Positions 8,795 to 18,206 are shown, counted from the first letter of the stretch. The stretch is DNA of 64,000 nucleotides from Serratia oryzae (GCF_001976145.1 NZ_MOXD01000004.1:310482-374481), one strand, 5' to 3'. The notes: generated from the sequence alone by a model not told the origin. Program-made: numbers and translations.

Positions 8795-9811
8795 TTATCC
8801 CGGGTTGCGCAGCCTGGTAAGTGCCGCTGCGTAAGGCTGAAAATCAATCTGATTGGCACGATTGATGGTGTCAATCCATTCCGCTGGGAAGGCATCAATT
8901 CCGTGCAGTGCACCGCAAATTGCCGTTGCCATGGCACCGATAGTATCGGTGTCGCCTCCCAGATTAGCGGCCAGCACTGCGCAACGTTGCGGATCGGTTC
9001 CGGCCAGTTCAACCAGTGCCAGCGTCATGGGAATGGACTCGATATTATCCATCCCGGCACCGATGGTGTGGTACAACTCTGCCAACGCGTCGGCATCGGG
9101 TAATTCGCTGGCCTTAGCCGCACACTCCAGCGCCCAGACCAAACGGCGGCTGAGTGACGGGCTGAAGGTGGTAACCCGTTGCTGTTGTACCTGCTCTACC
9201 CGTTCAGGTAATTCCTGCTTGATGGTGGCCCATTCTGCGCCTTCAATTGCCCGGCTTATTGCCCATGCGACGGTAAACGCCCCGGCAACGGCGATATCCG
9301 ACTTGTGGGTTGGGCTGCATGATAGCCGTACTGCTTCGATAAACCTGGGCAAATCAGTGCTTGGCATCAGGCAGCCGATCGGGGCAATGCGCATCGCCGC
9401 GCCGTTGGTGACGCCATTGGCGGGGATCTCCAGCACTGGCGTACCGGCGCGCACTGCCAGCAGTGCGGCTTTTGAGGTGGGGCCAAGAATGTTTTTCTCA
9501 AAGGCTCCGACGCGTTCCGCCCAGAGCATAATGTGGTGGGCGATGCGCTCCGGTTCGACGCGGCCATCGCTGGCCAACAGCGCATCCATCAACGCGACCG
9601 CCTGTTGGGTGTCGTCAGTATATTCTCCTGCGGTAAATTCGTTTGCGGCTATATTTTCCTGCGGGCCAGGCAAGAAACTCTCGATCCAGCCAAAATAGTT
9701 ACGTACTTTCTGCACTGGCCACAGTTCTGATGGCATCCCCATCGCATCGCCCACGGCTTGCCCATACAGAGCGCCGAGAATAGCCTGGTGAGGATTTTTA
9801 GTTTTTTTCAT
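8795..9811 (-). CDS. ADP-ribosylglycohydrolase family protein, YegU-like
   Basis: A 338-residue member of the ADP-ribosylglycohydrolase (DraG/ARH) fold family, which uses two Mg2+ ions to hydrolyse ADP-ribosyl or related N-glycosidic bonds. Metal-binding motifs are present: EYTDDTQ near residue 64 and NLGGDTDTIGAMATAICG in the last quarter. The start at 9811 is preferred over the ORF start at 9937 because MKKTKNPHQAILGALYGQA aligns with the family N-terminus, and AGGGA lies 10-11 bases upstream. It is first in a leftward operon with the NCS1 permease and the kinase. Together they suggest uptake, glycosidic cleavage and phosphorylation of a nucleoside-like compound. Confidence 0.9.
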   Translation of the reverse strand: MKKTKNPHQAILGALYGQAVGDAMGMPSELWPVQKVRNYFGWIESFLPGPQENIAANEFTAGEYTDDTQQAVALMDALLASDGRVEPERIAHHIMLWAERVGAFEKNILGPTSKAALLAVRAGTPVLEIPANGVTNGAAMRIAPIGCLMPSTDLPRFIEAVRLSCSPTHKSDIAVAGAFTVAWAISRAIEGAEWATIKQELPERVEQVQQQRVTTFSPSLSRRLVWALECAAKASELPDADALAELYHTIGAGMDNIESIPMTLALVELAGTDPQRCAVLAANLGGDTDTIGAMATAICGALHGIDAFPAEWIDTINRANQIDFQPYAAALTRLRNPG

Positions 9812-9888
9812 GTAATACAATTTCCCTGGTGTTGGCGCATATTGATGCTCAAGAAACATCAATAGGATGAGGTTACTCCTGAAATAGG

Positions 9889-9938
9889 TCCAATTGAAGT
9901 CCAATGCCTGAAAAATGTGATTCCAATCTAATCCCAAC
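9889..9938. promoter_or_regulatory. Candidate operator region: TCCAAT direct repeats
   Basis: TCCAAT occurs at 9889, 9900 and 9922, and a related CCCAAC at 9933, so both pairs are spaced exactly 11 bp apart, one helical turn. They lie between the divergent yegU-like and GntR genes. A role as binding sites for the adjacent GntR regulator or another activator is inferred. Confidence 0.4.
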
Positions 9939-10025
9939 GCTAACTCCGATGGCGTCGTTATCGCCCAAAGCGTAAGTATGATAAAAACAGAGCTGGGGAA
10001 AGTGCGTATATCAAAGGCGGATCCA

Positions 10026-10760
10026 ATGAGTGAGTTTGTTACCTGGCTGCGTCAACAATTTTTGCTGGCTGCGGCGGCGCCACGTTATATCCAATTGGCC
10101 ACGACCATTGAAACGGCGATTAAACAGCATGTGCTGGCAGTTGACGACTTTCTGCCGCCGGAGCGCCTGATTGCCGAAGCGCTGGATGTGTCTCGGGTAA
10201 CCGTCAGTAAAGCGATGAAGCTGCTGGAAGAAAAAGCGCTGATCTCGCGCCAGCAGGGCGTGGGTACCCGTGTGGCGATGCATATCGGTTACTCTCTCAA
10301 TCAGGATCACGGTTTTACCGCTCAGATGCGGCGTAACGGCAGCAGCGTCAGCAACCAGTGGCTGTTGCGCACCCGTATGACGGCTCCTGATGAGGTTGCT
10401 AGAGCGTTGGAGATGGCGAATCACAGCGAGGTGGTTAAACTGCGCCGCCTGCGCCTGGTTGATGGCAACCCGGTTTCACTGGAAACGACCTACATCCCAC
10501 CGCATTTTCTGCCCGATCCTGAAGCGCTGGAACATTCGCTTTATGCCCTGTGGCAATCGCGTGGCATTGTGCCTGAGGGGCGTCATTTTCGTTTGAAGGC
10601 GATTGCCAGCACGGATGAGATCGCCGATTTGCTCAATGTTCACAGCGGCATGCCGTTATTGCGCATCGTGCAGACCAGCCGCAATGGCCAGGGGGAGGTG
10701 CTGGAGCTCAGCGAGACCCTGTGCCGCAGTGATGTGTATGAGTTTGAGGTCAATAGCTGA
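10026..10760 (+). CDS. GntR-family (HutC subfamily) regulator, YegW-like
   Basis: A 244-residue transcription factor with an N-terminal GntR winged helix-turn-helix (ALDVSRVTVSKAMKLLEEKALI, about residues 55-76) and a C-terminal UTRA effector domain of the HutC type. The start at 10026 (MSEFVTW) is preferred because AAGGCGG lies about 7 bases upstream and the length matches E. coli YegW; an upstream ATG at 9978 would add 16 residues. It is divergent from the yegU-like/permease/kinase operon and probably represses or activates it. The ligand is probably a phosphorylated or free product of that pathway (inference). Confidence 0.88.
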   Translation: MSEFVTWLRQQFLLAAAAPRYIQLATTIETAIKQHVLAVDDFLPPERLIAEALDVSRVTVSKAMKLLEEKALISRQQGVGTRVAMHIGYSLNQDHGFTAQMRRNGSSVSNQWLLRTRMTAPDEVARALEMANHSEVVKLRRLRLVDGNPVSLETTYIPPHFLPDPEALEHSLYALWQSRGIVPEGRHFRLKAIASTDEIADLLNVHSGMPLLRIVQTSRNGQGEVLELSETLCRSDVYEFEVNS

Positions 10761-10786
10761 GCAAACTGAGAAATAACCATGCTCTT

Positions 10787-10807
10787 TTGACAGCGAGTGC
10801 GTATAAT
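10787..10807 (+). promoter_or_regulatory. Promoter-like element before ygiQ
   Basis: A consensus TATAAT (10802-10807) lies 42 bases upstream of ygiQ. A perfect TTGACA (10787-10792) is only 9 bases before it, too close for a normal -35/-10 pair, so the true -35 is uncertain. The -10 is a credible ygiQ promoter element. Confidence 0.4.
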
Positions 10808-10848
10808 CGCCGCCCGGCGATAAATTAACCTGCACAAGAGTACCCGTA

Positions 10849-13017
10849 ATGAGCACCACCAGCCTGATCCAACCCGAACGTGAACTGTTCTCTTATAAGC
10901 CTTATTGGGCCGAATGTTTTGGCCCTGCGCCATTTTTACCGATGTCGCGAGAAGAAATGGACCAACTGGGTTGGGACAGCTGCGATGTGATCATTATCAG
11001 CGGTGATGCTTATGTCGATCACCCAAGTTTTGGCATGGCGATCATCGGTCGCATGCTGGAAGCTCAAGGGTTTCGCGTTGGGATTATTGCCCAGCCGGAC
11101 TGGAGCAATAAAGACGATTTTATGCGCTTGGGCAAACCGAACCTGTTCTTCGGCGTGACCGCTGGCAACATGGACTCGATGATCAACCGCTACACAGCCG
11201 ATCGCAAACTGCGCCATGACGATGCCTATACCGCAGGCAACGTGGGGGGCAAGCGCCCGGATCGTGCCACGCTGGTGTACAGCCAGCGCTGCCGAGAAGC
11301 GTATAAGGATGTGCCGATCGTATTGGGCGGTATCGAAGCCAGCCTGCGCCGTATCGCGCATTACGATTACTGGTCGGATACCGTGCGCCGTTCGGTGCTG
11401 GTGGATTCCAAAGCCGATATCCTGATTTACGGCAACGGCGAACGCCCGCTGGTGGAACTGGCGCACCGCCTGGCGGCGGGTGAAAATATTCAGGATATCC
11501 ATGATATCCGCAACACCGCCGTGATGCGCAAACAGCCGCTGCCGGGCTGGAGCGGGGTGGACTCCACCCGCCTGGACAAGCCGGGCCGCATTGAGCCGAT
11601 CCCCAATCCTTACGGTGAAGACTTGCCTTGTGCCGATGGCAGCGTGCCGGAGCCCGAAGCCAAGCCGGTTGTTGTGCGTGCCGCCAAGCCTAAACCGTGG
11701 GAAAAAACTTACGTACTGCTGCCTTCCTTTGAAAAGGTGAAGGGAGACAAGGTGTTGTATGCCCACGCCTCACGTATTCTGCACCACGAAACCAACCCTG
11801 GCTGCGCCCGTGCCTTGATGCAGAAGCATGGCGATCGCTACGTGTGGATCAACCCACCGGCGATCCCGCTGACCACGCCGGAAATGGACAGCGTTTTTGC
11901 CCTGCCATACCAGCGCGTGCCGCATCCGGCGTATGGCGAAGCGCGTATCCCAGCCTACGACATGATCCGCTTCTCGGTGAACATCATGCGTGGCTGCTAC
12001 GGCGGCTGTTCGTTCTGTTCGATCACCGAGCATGAAGGGCGCATCATTCAGAGTCGTTCCGAAGATTCGATCGTGCGCGAGATCGAAGAGATCCGCGACA
12101 AAGTGCCAGGCTTTACCGGGGTGATTTCCGATCTGGGCGGCCCGACCGCCAACATGTATATGCTGCGCTGCACCAATCCGCGCGCGGAGCAGACCTGCCG
12201 CCGCGCGTCGTGCGTGTATCCGGAAATCTGTACCTATATGGATACCAACCATGAGCCGACCATCAAGCTCTATCGCCGTGCCCGTGAATTAACCGGGATC
12301 AAGAAGATCCTGATCGCTTCCGGCGTGCGTTACGATCTGGCGGTGGAAGATCCGCGTTATATCAAGGAGTTGGCGACCCACCACGTGGGGGGCTACCTGA
12401 AGATTGCGCCGGAACATACCGAAGAAGGGCCATTGTCTAAGATGATGAAGCCGGGTATGGGCAGCTACGATCGTTTCAAACAACTGTTCGATCAGTATTC
12501 CAAACAGGCAGGAAAAGAGCAGTATCTGATCCCTTACTTCATCTCTGCGCATCCAGGCACCAGCGATGAAGACATGGTGAACATGGCGCTGTGGCTGAAG
12601 AAGAACCGTTTCCGCCTCGACCAGGTGCAGAACTTCTATCCTTCGCCAATGGCCAACTCTACCACCATGTATTACAGCGGCAAAAACCCGCTGGGCAAGG
12701 TGGGTTACAAGAGTGAAGACGTGTATATCCCGCGTGGCGATCGCCAGCGCCGCCTGCATAAGGCGTTGCTGCGCTATCACGATGCGGCCAACTGGCCGTT
12801 GATCCGCAGCGCGCTGGAAGAAATGGGCCTGAAACACCTGATCGGCAGCCGTCGTGAGTGCCTGGTGCCAGCGCCAAGCCTTGACGAGCAGCGCGAGGCC
12901 AGACGCCTGCAGCGCCAGACCCGCCCGGCGCTGACCAAGCACACCGATATTACGCGCCAGCGCACGCCATCAAACAAACCGCCGGCGCGTAAAACCGCGC
13001 GCAGCGGTAAGGCGTAA
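10849..13017 (+). CDS. ygiQ: YgiQ family radical SAM protein
   Basis: A 722-residue radical S-adenosylmethionine protein of the UPF0313/YgiQ family. The N-terminal third carries a B12-binding-like region ([18 protein letters not shown]), and the radical SAM core has the 4Fe-4S ligating CX3CX2C at Cys383, Cys387 and Cys390 ([10 protein letters not shown]). The basic C-terminal tail ([17 protein letters not shown]) is typical. The reaction is not established. In E. coli ygiQ lies directly beside ftsP; here about 7.6 kb of nucleoside genes separate them. A strong terminator follows. Confidence 0.95.
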   Translation: MSTTSLIQPERELFSYKPYWAECFGPAPFLPMSREEMDQLGWDSCDVIIISGDAYVDHPSFGMAIIGRMLEAQGFRVGIIAQPDWSNKDDFMRLGKPNLFFGVTAGNMDSMINRYTADRKLRHDDAYTAGNVGGKRPDRATLVYSQRCREAYKDVPIVLGGIEASLRRIAHYDYWSDTVRRSVLVDSKADILIYGNGERPLVELAHRLAAGENIQDIHDIRNTAVMRKQPLPGWSGVDSTRLDKPGRIEPIPNPYGEDLPCADGSVPEPEAKPVVVRAAKPKPWEKTYVLLPSFEKVKGDKVLYAHASRILHHETNPGCARALMQKHGDRYVWINPPAIPLTTPEMDSVFALPYQRVPHPAYGEARIPAYDMIRFSVNIMRGCYGGCSFCSITEHEGRIIQSRSEDSIVREIEEIRDKVPGFTGVISDLGGPTANMYMLRCTNPRAEQTCRRASCVYPEICTYMDTNHEPTIKLYRRARELTGIKKILIASGVRYDLAVEDPRYIKELATHHVGGYLKIAPEHTEEGPLSKMMKPGMGSYDRFKQLFDQYSKQAGKEQYLIPYFISAHPGTSDEDMVNMALWLKKNRFRLDQVQNFYPSPMANSTTMYYSGKNPLGKVGYKSEDVYIPRGDRQRRLHKALLRYHDAANWPLIRSALEEMGLKHLIGSRRECLVPAPSLDEQREARRLQRQTRPALTKHTDITRQRTPSNKPPARKTARSGKA

Positions 13018-13032
13018 AGGCAGTTTGAAGCA

Positions 13033-13056
13033 GGGAGCCAGCGGCTCCCTTTTTTT
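13033..13056 (+). terminator. Rho-independent terminator of ygiQ
   Basis: Stem GGGAGCC (13033-13039), loop AGC, GGCTCCC (13043-13049), then seven T. It is a textbook intrinsic terminator 16 bases after the ygiQ stop. Confidence 0.88.
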
Positions 13057-13066
13057 CGCCTTTATT

Positions 13067-13678
13067 TTACAGTTGGTTATACGCTGCTTCGACCTTAGCC
13101 ATATAGCGCGGAGCCTGTGGTGAAGGATGATGTTTGCGCACGTGCCAGTTGAAGGCTTCTGGCGACAGGCTATTGATCATGCTGACCGCCTTTTGGCGAT
13201 CGTTGGAGAAGGTACGCAGCAGGGCACCCGCGCCGTTGACGTAGGCCACTTCGGTGGCATAGCGCAAGGTAACCGGATTATCGATGCCGCCGAGTTGGCG
13301 CTGTAGCGAGGCCAGATAAGCGGTGCCGAGATCGATATTGATCTGCGGATCGCGCAGATCATCGTCATCCGGGCAACCGCTCTTGCCTTGGAAACGGTAT
13401 GCATCACAGCCCGCGGTGTTGGCTTTGAGCTGCATCAGGCCGATGGCGTTGGATTTGCTCACCGCGCTAGGGTTAAAGCTCGATTCCACCTGAATCATCG
13501 CGGTGATAAGTTTTTCATCAACGCCGTACTGCGCCGCAGCCTGTTCAATCGCGCTTTGATAGGAGCGTGGCTGATAGTTGCCGCTGCTGTTACGGGGTTT
13601 CTCGCTCGCACAGCCAGCCAGAAGCAGCATGAGGCCAATGATGATCGGACGAGGCCAAGTCAGAAGAAAGCGTTTCAT
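13067..13678 (-). CDS. emtA: Membrane-bound lytic murein transglycosylase E (EmtA/MltE), lipoprotein
   Basis: This endo-acting lytic transglycosylase cleaves peptidoglycan glycan strands from the inner face of the outer membrane. With the start at 13678 the product is 203 residues, equal to E. coli EmtA, and begins with a lipoprotein signal (lipobox LAGC, Cys23). The SLT domain contains the catalytic glutamate Glu65 in IQVESSFNP, followed by SKSNAIGLMQLKA and YVNGAGALLRTFS. GGAG lies 5 bases before the chosen ATG; the longer ORF reading adds 53 residues without a signal. It is convergent with ygiQ. Confidence 0.93.
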   Translation of the reverse strand: MKRFLLTWPRPIIIGLMLLLAGCASEKPRNSSGNYQPRSYQSAIEQAAAQYGVDEKLITAMIQVESSFNPSAVSKSNAIGLMQLKANTAGCDAYRFQGKSGCPDDDDLRDPQINIDLGTAYLASLQRQLGGIDNPVTLRYATEVAYVNGAGALLRTFSNDRQKAVSMINSLSPEAFNWHVRKHHPSPQAPRYMAKVEAAYNQL

Positions 13679-13790
13679 GATGCTCCGTGCGGTTGTTTCA
13701 GTGGAGTGTTGATACAGCGTGATAACGTCAGTGTAGTGCAATAAAAACGGGTAAACATGCTGGGGGTTTTCTCTTCTTGCGGAGTGCGGG

Positions 13791-13826
13791 AAAAATAAAG
13801 AAAGGGCCGATTCCCTATCGGCCCTT
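13791..13826 (-). terminator. Rho-independent terminator of dkgA
   Basis: Read on the minus strand, the stem AAGGGCCGAT/ATCGGCCCTT (10 bp, loop AGGGA) is followed by a T-rich run (TCTTTATTTTTC). It lies 24 bases after the dkgA stop. Confidence 0.85.
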
Positions 13827-13849
13827 ACAGGGTGCATTCCAGGTGGAGA

Positions 13850-14665
13850 TTACAGCGATTCCGGATCCGGCCCCAGGCGGTTGCCGATATCCAGTGTAGC
13901 GATCTCGTTCAATTCCTCTTTATCCAGTTTGAAATCAAATACCTCAAAGTTTTCGCGAATACGCGCTGGCGTGACCGATTTCGGGATCACCACCAGGCCG
14001 CTGTCCAAGTGCCAGCGCACCACGATCTGCGCCGGAGTCTTGCCGTATTTCTCGGCCAATCGCTTGATGATGGGTTGATCGAAAACGCCTTCGCCGCCCT
14101 GCGCCAGCGGGCTCCAAGACTCGGTGGTGATATGATGCGTGGCGTTCCAGGCGCGCAGTTGGCGCTGTTGCAGCATCGGGTGCAGTTCGATCTGGTTGAT
14201 CACCGGCGCAGTACCGGTTTCGTCCAGCAGGCGCTGCAGGTGCGGCACGTGGAAATTACACACTCCAATGCTTTTTGCCAGCCCTTGCTCACGCAGTTTG
14301 ATCAGGCCGCGCCAGGCGTCGACGTACCGATCCTGTGCCGGTTTTGGCCAGTGGATCAGATACAGATCGACATAATCCAGCTTCAGCTTTTTCAGGCTGG
14401 TTTCCAGCGCCGCTTGCGGGTTGCCCTGATCGTCGTTCCACAGTTTGGTGGTGATAAACAGTTCACTGCGCGGGAGCGAGGTGGATTGCAGCGCACTGCC
14501 AACCCCTTCCTCGTTGTTGTAGATCGCCGCGGTGTCAATAGAGCGATAACCCACTTCCAGCGCTTTGCTGACCGCGTGAGTGGCCTCTGCAATACTCGCT
14601 TGCCATACGCCAAGACCCAACTGCGGCATCAGATTACCATCGTGGAGTTTGATGATGGGTTGCAT
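13850..14665 (-). CDS. dkgA: 2,5-diketo-D-gluconate reductase A / methylglyoxal reductase
   Basis: A 271-residue NADPH-dependent aldo-keto reductase (AKR5 type). The AKR catalytic tetrad is visible: Asp44 and Tyr49 (RSIDTAAIYNNE), Lys74 (TTKLWN) and His105 (LIHWPKP). The NADPH-phosphate-binding segment VIPKSVTPARI is near the C-terminus. It reduces 2,5-diketogluconate, methylglyoxal and other reactive carbonyls in the cytoplasm. In E. coli dkgA follows yqhD directly under YqhC control; here an Ahr-like reductase gene lies between them. Confidence 0.95.
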   Translation of the reverse strand: MQPIIKLHDGNLMPQLGLGVWQASIAEATHAVSKALEVGYRSIDTAAIYNNEEGVGSALQSTSLPRSELFITTKLWNDDQGNPQAALETSLKKLKLDYVDLYLIHWPKPAQDRYVDAWRGLIKLREQGLAKSIGVCNFHVPHLQRLLDETGTAPVINQIELHPMLQQRQLRAWNATHHITTESWSPLAQGGEGVFDQPIIKRLAEKYGKTPAQIVVRWHLDSGLVVIPKSVTPARIRENFEVFDFKLDKEELNEIATLDIGNRLGPDPESL

Positions 14666-14742
14666 GCGTTGTCTCCTTAATAACAGCTTCCAAGACAGGG
14701 TTAATTTTAGTTGGCAACCCCAGGCACTGCTGAGGTTGTCTG

Positions 14743-15789
14743 CTAAGCGTGCATATCCAATACGATACGATAACGCGCCTTGCCCGCTGCCAGATGCGCC
14801 ATGGCATCGTTGACTTTGCTGAGTGGAAAATGCTCCACCTGCGGCTCAATACCGTGCCGGGCGCAGAACGCCAGCATATCCGCCAGCCGCGAAGGGGCAC
14901 CGGTGGGTGAAGCAGAAAGCTCCGCCTGTTTGCTGATAAAGGCGAACACCTGTACTGGTACCGGATCGGGCACTGCGCCGACGAAATGCAGGCGGCCTTT
15001 TGGGGCCAGCGTGCCAAGGAACGCATTCCAGTCCAGCGACGCGCTGGCGGTGACCAGAATAAAATCGAGCTGGTTGGCAATCGCTTTCAGGGCCGCGTTG
15101 TCGTTGCTGGCGACCACGCGATGCGCCCCCAGCGCCAGCGCTTCGTCACGCTTGCTGTCAGACGAGGTAAAGGCGGTGACTTCGCAGCCCCAGGCGTGCA
15201 TAAAGCGGATTGCCATATGCCCCAAGCCACCAATCCCCACCACGCCGACGCGCTGGGTCGGGCGTACATCATACTGCAGCAGCGGGTTGAAAACGGTGAT
15301 TCCACCGCAAAACAGCGGCCCGGCGCTGGTGACATCAACCCCTTCCGGCAGAGGAATCGCCCAGGCCCAGTGGCTGCGGATGCGATCGGCAAAGCCGCCA
15401 TGTCGGCCAATGATGGTGGGTTGTATTTTGTGACACAAATGCTGATCGCCAGACATGCAGGGGTGGCAGTGCATACAGCTGCCGCGGTTCCAGCCGACCC
15501 CCACCACCTGGCCGACTTTCAGCCCTTTATTGAGGGCATGCGCGCCGATCCTGACCACTTTACCGACCACCTCATGTCCTGGGACAAACGGGTAACGGGT
15601 GATGCCCCATTCGTTGTTCAGCATCGAGAGATCGGAGTGGCAGACACCGCAATAGTCAATTGCCACTTCGATATCATCATTGCCCAGTTCTCCGGCATTG
15701 AAGCTGAAGGGTTCGAGGGGCTTCCCTTTGGCGGGGGCTGCCCAGGCGTGAATGGTATTGTCAGCAACGGTGCTTGATTGGTCAGCCAT
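14743..15789 (-). CDS. Zinc-dependent NADPH aldehyde reductase, Ahr (YjgB)-like alcohol dehydrogenase
   Basis: A 348-residue medium-chain zinc alcohol dehydrogenase. Catalytic-zinc ligands are Cys50-His51, His72-Glu73 and Cys161, and the structural zinc site is Cys105, Cys108, Cys111 and Cys119 (GSCMHCHPC). The cofactor motif GIGGLGHMA begins the Rossmann fold. Overall it resembles E. coli Ahr and YahK, which reduce a broad range of aldehydes with NADPH. It sits between dkgA and yqhD on the same strand, making a run of three carbonyl-reducing enzymes. It may be an addition to the YqhC regulon, though the gaps of 77 and 141 bases leave room for separate promoters. Confidence 0.9.
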   Translation of the reverse strand: MADQSSTVADNTIHAWAAPAKGKPLEPFSFNAGELGNDDIEVAIDYCGVCHSDLSMLNNEWGITRYPFVPGHEVVGKVVRIGAHALNKGLKVGQVVGVGWNRGSCMHCHPCMSGDQHLCHKIQPTIIGRHGGFADRIRSHWAWAIPLPEGVDVTSAGPLFCGGITVFNPLLQYDVRPTQRVGVVGIGGLGHMAIRFMHAWGCEVTAFTSSDSKRDEALALGAHRVVASNDNAALKAIANQLDFILVTASASLDWNAFLGTLAPKGRLHFVGAVPDPVPVQVFAFISKQAELSASPTGAPSRLADMLAFCARHGIEPQVEHFPLSKVNDAMAHLAAGKARYRIVLDMHA

Positions 15790-15930
15790 ACAATTCTCCC
15801 ATTGATTAACGAGACGATGTCATGCGATACGATCGAAAGCGCAGAAGAAGCGCAAAACTGCACCCAGCGGGTGGCCGGGTGCAGAGAGCGGTTAGAAATT
15901 AAAGCCTAGCAGGAAACTGCGATGTTGCGT

Positions 15931-17094
15931 TTAGCGTGCTGTCTGATAAATCCGCTGGCTGACTTCCAGCGTGATGTCCTGGTGCTCGCCCAGCGCGGTC
16001 ATGCCATGCTGGTGCAGCTTGTCGATCAGCGCCGGGATCGAACTGCCATCCAGTTGGTAGTCAGACAGGCGGGTCGGCACGCCCATTTTTTCAAAGAATT
16101 CGCGGGTAGCGGCGATAGCGGCATCGATACGGCTGTCTTCAGAGCCTTCACGCAAGCCCCAGACGCGCTCGGCGTATTGCAGCAGCTTGGCGCGTTTCTG
16201 CGCCTTTTTCTCTACCAGCAGCGCGGGCAGCACAATGGCCAGAGTTTGCGCGTGATCCAGATCGTGCATGGCGGTCAGTTCGTGGCCGAGCATATGGGTT
16301 GCCCAATCCTGCGGCACACCGGCTCCGATCAGCCCGTTCAGCGCCATGGTGGCGCTCCACATCACGTTGGCACGCACCGCGTAGTTTTCCGGTTCAGCCA
16401 GCGCGCGTGGGCCATCTTCCAGCAGCGTCAACAGCAGGCCTTCGGCGAAGCGATCCTGCACCTTGGCATCCACCGGGTAAGTCAGGTACTGCTCAAGGAT
16501 GTGCACAAACGCATCTACCACGCCGTTGGCGATCTGGCGCGGCGGCAGCGAATAGGTCACTAGCGGATCCAACACGGCAAACAGCGGTTGCACGTGCGGC
16601 GAGAAGAAGTGCTGCTTATCGCCGCTGCTCTGGCGAGTGATCACGGCACCGCTATTGGATTCAGAACCGGTGGCGGGCAGGGTCAGCACGCAGCCCATTG
16701 GCAGCGCGCTGGTCACATTGCTGCCGACGGTTTTCAGGATATGCCAAGGATCGCGATCGGCGGTGTAGTGGGCTGCCGCGGCGATAAATTTGGTGCCATC
16801 AACCACCGAGCCACCACCAACGGCCAGCAGGAAATCGATGTTTTCCGCACGGATTATCTCCACCGCTTTCATCAGCGTTTCGTAGGTTGGGTTCGGCTCA
16901 ATGCCGGCGAACTCCTGCACGTTGCGGCCTGCCAACGCGGAATAAACCTGATCCAGTACGCCGTTTTTCTTCACGCTGCCACCGCCGTAGGTGATCAGGA
17001 TGCGAGCCTCTGCCGGGATCTGTTTTGCCAATTCGGCAATCTGGTTTTTGCCAAACAGGATTTTGGTTGGGTTATGGAGGGTAAAGTTTTGCAT
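15931..17094 (-). CDS. yqhD: NADPH-dependent aldehyde reductase / iron-type alcohol dehydrogenase YqhD
   Basis: A 387-residue group III (iron-type) alcohol dehydrogenase that detoxifies short-chain and lipid-peroxidation aldehydes with NADPH. The start at 17094 (MQNFTLHNPTKILFG) gives exactly the E. coli YqhD length; the ORF extends 29 codons further without family similarity. The nucleotide-binding GGGSV and GGGSVVDG motifs and the metal ligands in NGVVDAFVHILEQ and GHELTAMHDLDHAQ are present. It faces the AraC-type regulator yqhC across a 194-bp region containing an inverted repeat. Confidence 0.95.
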   Translation of the reverse strand: MQNFTLHNPTKILFGKNQIAELAKQIPAEARILITYGGGSVKKNGVLDQVYSALAGRNVQEFAGIEPNPTYETLMKAVEIIRAENIDFLLAVGGGSVVDGTKFIAAAAHYTADRDPWHILKTVGSNVTSALPMGCVLTLPATGSESNSGAVITRQSSGDKQHFFSPHVQPLFAVLDPLVTYSLPPRQIANGVVDAFVHILEQYLTYPVDAKVQDRFAEGLLLTLLEDGPRALAEPENYAVRANVMWSATMALNGLIGAGVPQDWATHMLGHELTAMHDLDHAQTLAIVLPALLVEKKAQKRAKLLQYAERVWGLREGSEDSRIDAAIAATREFFEKMGVPTRLSDYQLDGSSIPALIDKLHQHGMTALGEHQDITLEVSQRIYQTAR

Positions 17095-17208
17095 GATCGA
17101 TTTCTCTTGCGTGTCAGGAGGGCGCCAGCGGCGCAAAGAATAACTGGAGTGTATTGTCAGTAACTTAGCGCCGTTAAACAATGCACATTTCTATCAATAT
17201 CTTGCCTA

Positions 17209-17230
17209 TTTCTACGTAGTGCTGTAGAAA
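17209..17230. promoter_or_regulatory. Inverted repeat in the yqhD-yqhC control region
   Basis: TTTCTAC-N8-GTAGAAA is a perfect 7-bp dyad centred between divergent yqhD and yqhC. It is a candidate binding site for YqhC or another regulator. AraC-family sites are usually direct repeats, so the assignment is open. Confidence 0.4.
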
Positions 17231-17288
17231 ATGCCGGTTTTTTACTATTATCTGTGCTGGATTATTGTGGATATAAGAGGGCGTTTCC

Positions 17289-18203
17289 GTGACCGAAATT
17301 GATCAGTTGCGTGGCCGCATGGCGCGTCAGGCAATGCGTTTTGCCAGTGTGAAAGGTTACAGCCCTTCGCCGGTGCCCAAGGTGAATATCCTGTATGTTA
17401 ACGAGTATTACCCGCGCCAGCCGGTGATGTATGAACCTGGCATTGTGATCGTCTTTCAGGGGCACAAGGTGGGTTACTGTGGCAACAAGGTGTTCCAGTA
17501 CGATCCGCGCAATTATCTGCTGATGACGGTGCCGTTGCCGTTTGAATGCGAAACCTTTGCCAGCCCGCAGCAGCCGCTGGTGGGGTTAGCGGTGAATATC
17601 GATACCCAAGTGCTGCAGGATCTGCTGATCGACATCGGTGATGACGATTATCTGATGAAGCCGCGGGTTGAAAGCAGCGGCGTCAATCTTGCACCGCTGA
17701 CGGATGAAATGCTGTGCGCCACCGAACGCCTGCTGGACGTGATGGAAAAACCGCTCGATGCCCGCGTGTTGGGGCCGCAGATTGTACGTGAACTGCTGTA
17801 TTACGTGCTGCGCGGCAGTTGTGGCGCCTCGTTGCAGGAGTTGGTTAACCGCCATACCCACTTCAGCCAGATCGCCAAAGCGCTGCGGCGGATTGAAAGC
17901 CAGTATGCCGATAACCTTAACGTCGAGCAGTTGGCCAACGAGGTCAACATGAGCATTTCGGCGTTCCACCATAACTTTAAAGCAGTGACCAACACCTCGC
18001 CGCTGCAGTATGTGAAATCCTATCGCCTGCACAAAGCGCGGCTGCTGATGGTGCATGATGGGCTGAAGGCCAGTACGGCGGCCATCCGCGTGGGTTATGA
18101 AAGCGCCTCGCAATTCAGCCGCGAGTTTAAACGCCTGTTTGGTATGACGCCGAGCGATGAGCTCGCCCGGCTGCGGGACAGCAACGTGATGATGCAGGGT
18201 TAA
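17289..18203 (+). CDS. yqhC: AraC-family activator of aldehyde detoxification, YqhC
   Basis: A 304-residue AraC/XylS-family regulator. The N-terminal AraC_N-type domain ([19 protein letters not shown] onward) is followed by the double helix-turn-helix (from about residue 195, [20 protein letters not shown], then [17 protein letters not shown]). In E. coli YqhC senses reactive aldehydes and activates yqhD-dkgA. The GTG start at 17289 is chosen because AGAGGG lies about 6 bases upstream; the next in-frame ATG is 30 bases later. It is divergent from yqhD. Confidence 0.92.
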   Translation: MTEIDQLRGRMARQAMRFASVKGYSPSPVPKVNILYVNEYYPRQPVMYEPGIVIVFQGHKVGYCGNKVFQYDPRNYLLMTVPLPFECETFASPQQPLVGLAVNIDTQVLQDLLIDIGDDDYLMKPRVESSGVNLAPLTDEMLCATERLLDVMEKPLDARVLGPQIVRELLYYVLRGSCGASLQELVNRHTHFSQIAKALRRIESQYADNLNVEQLANEVNMSISAFHHNFKAVTNTSPLQYVKSYRLHKARLLMVHDGLKASTAAIRVGYESASQFSREFKRLFGMTPSDELARLRDSNVMMQG

Positions 18204-18206
18204 AGG

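Noticed and set aside
13832-14680. Plus-strand frame of 282 codons over dkgA
   Set aside because: It lies wholly antisense to dkgA, which has an intact catalytic tetrad and the expected length.
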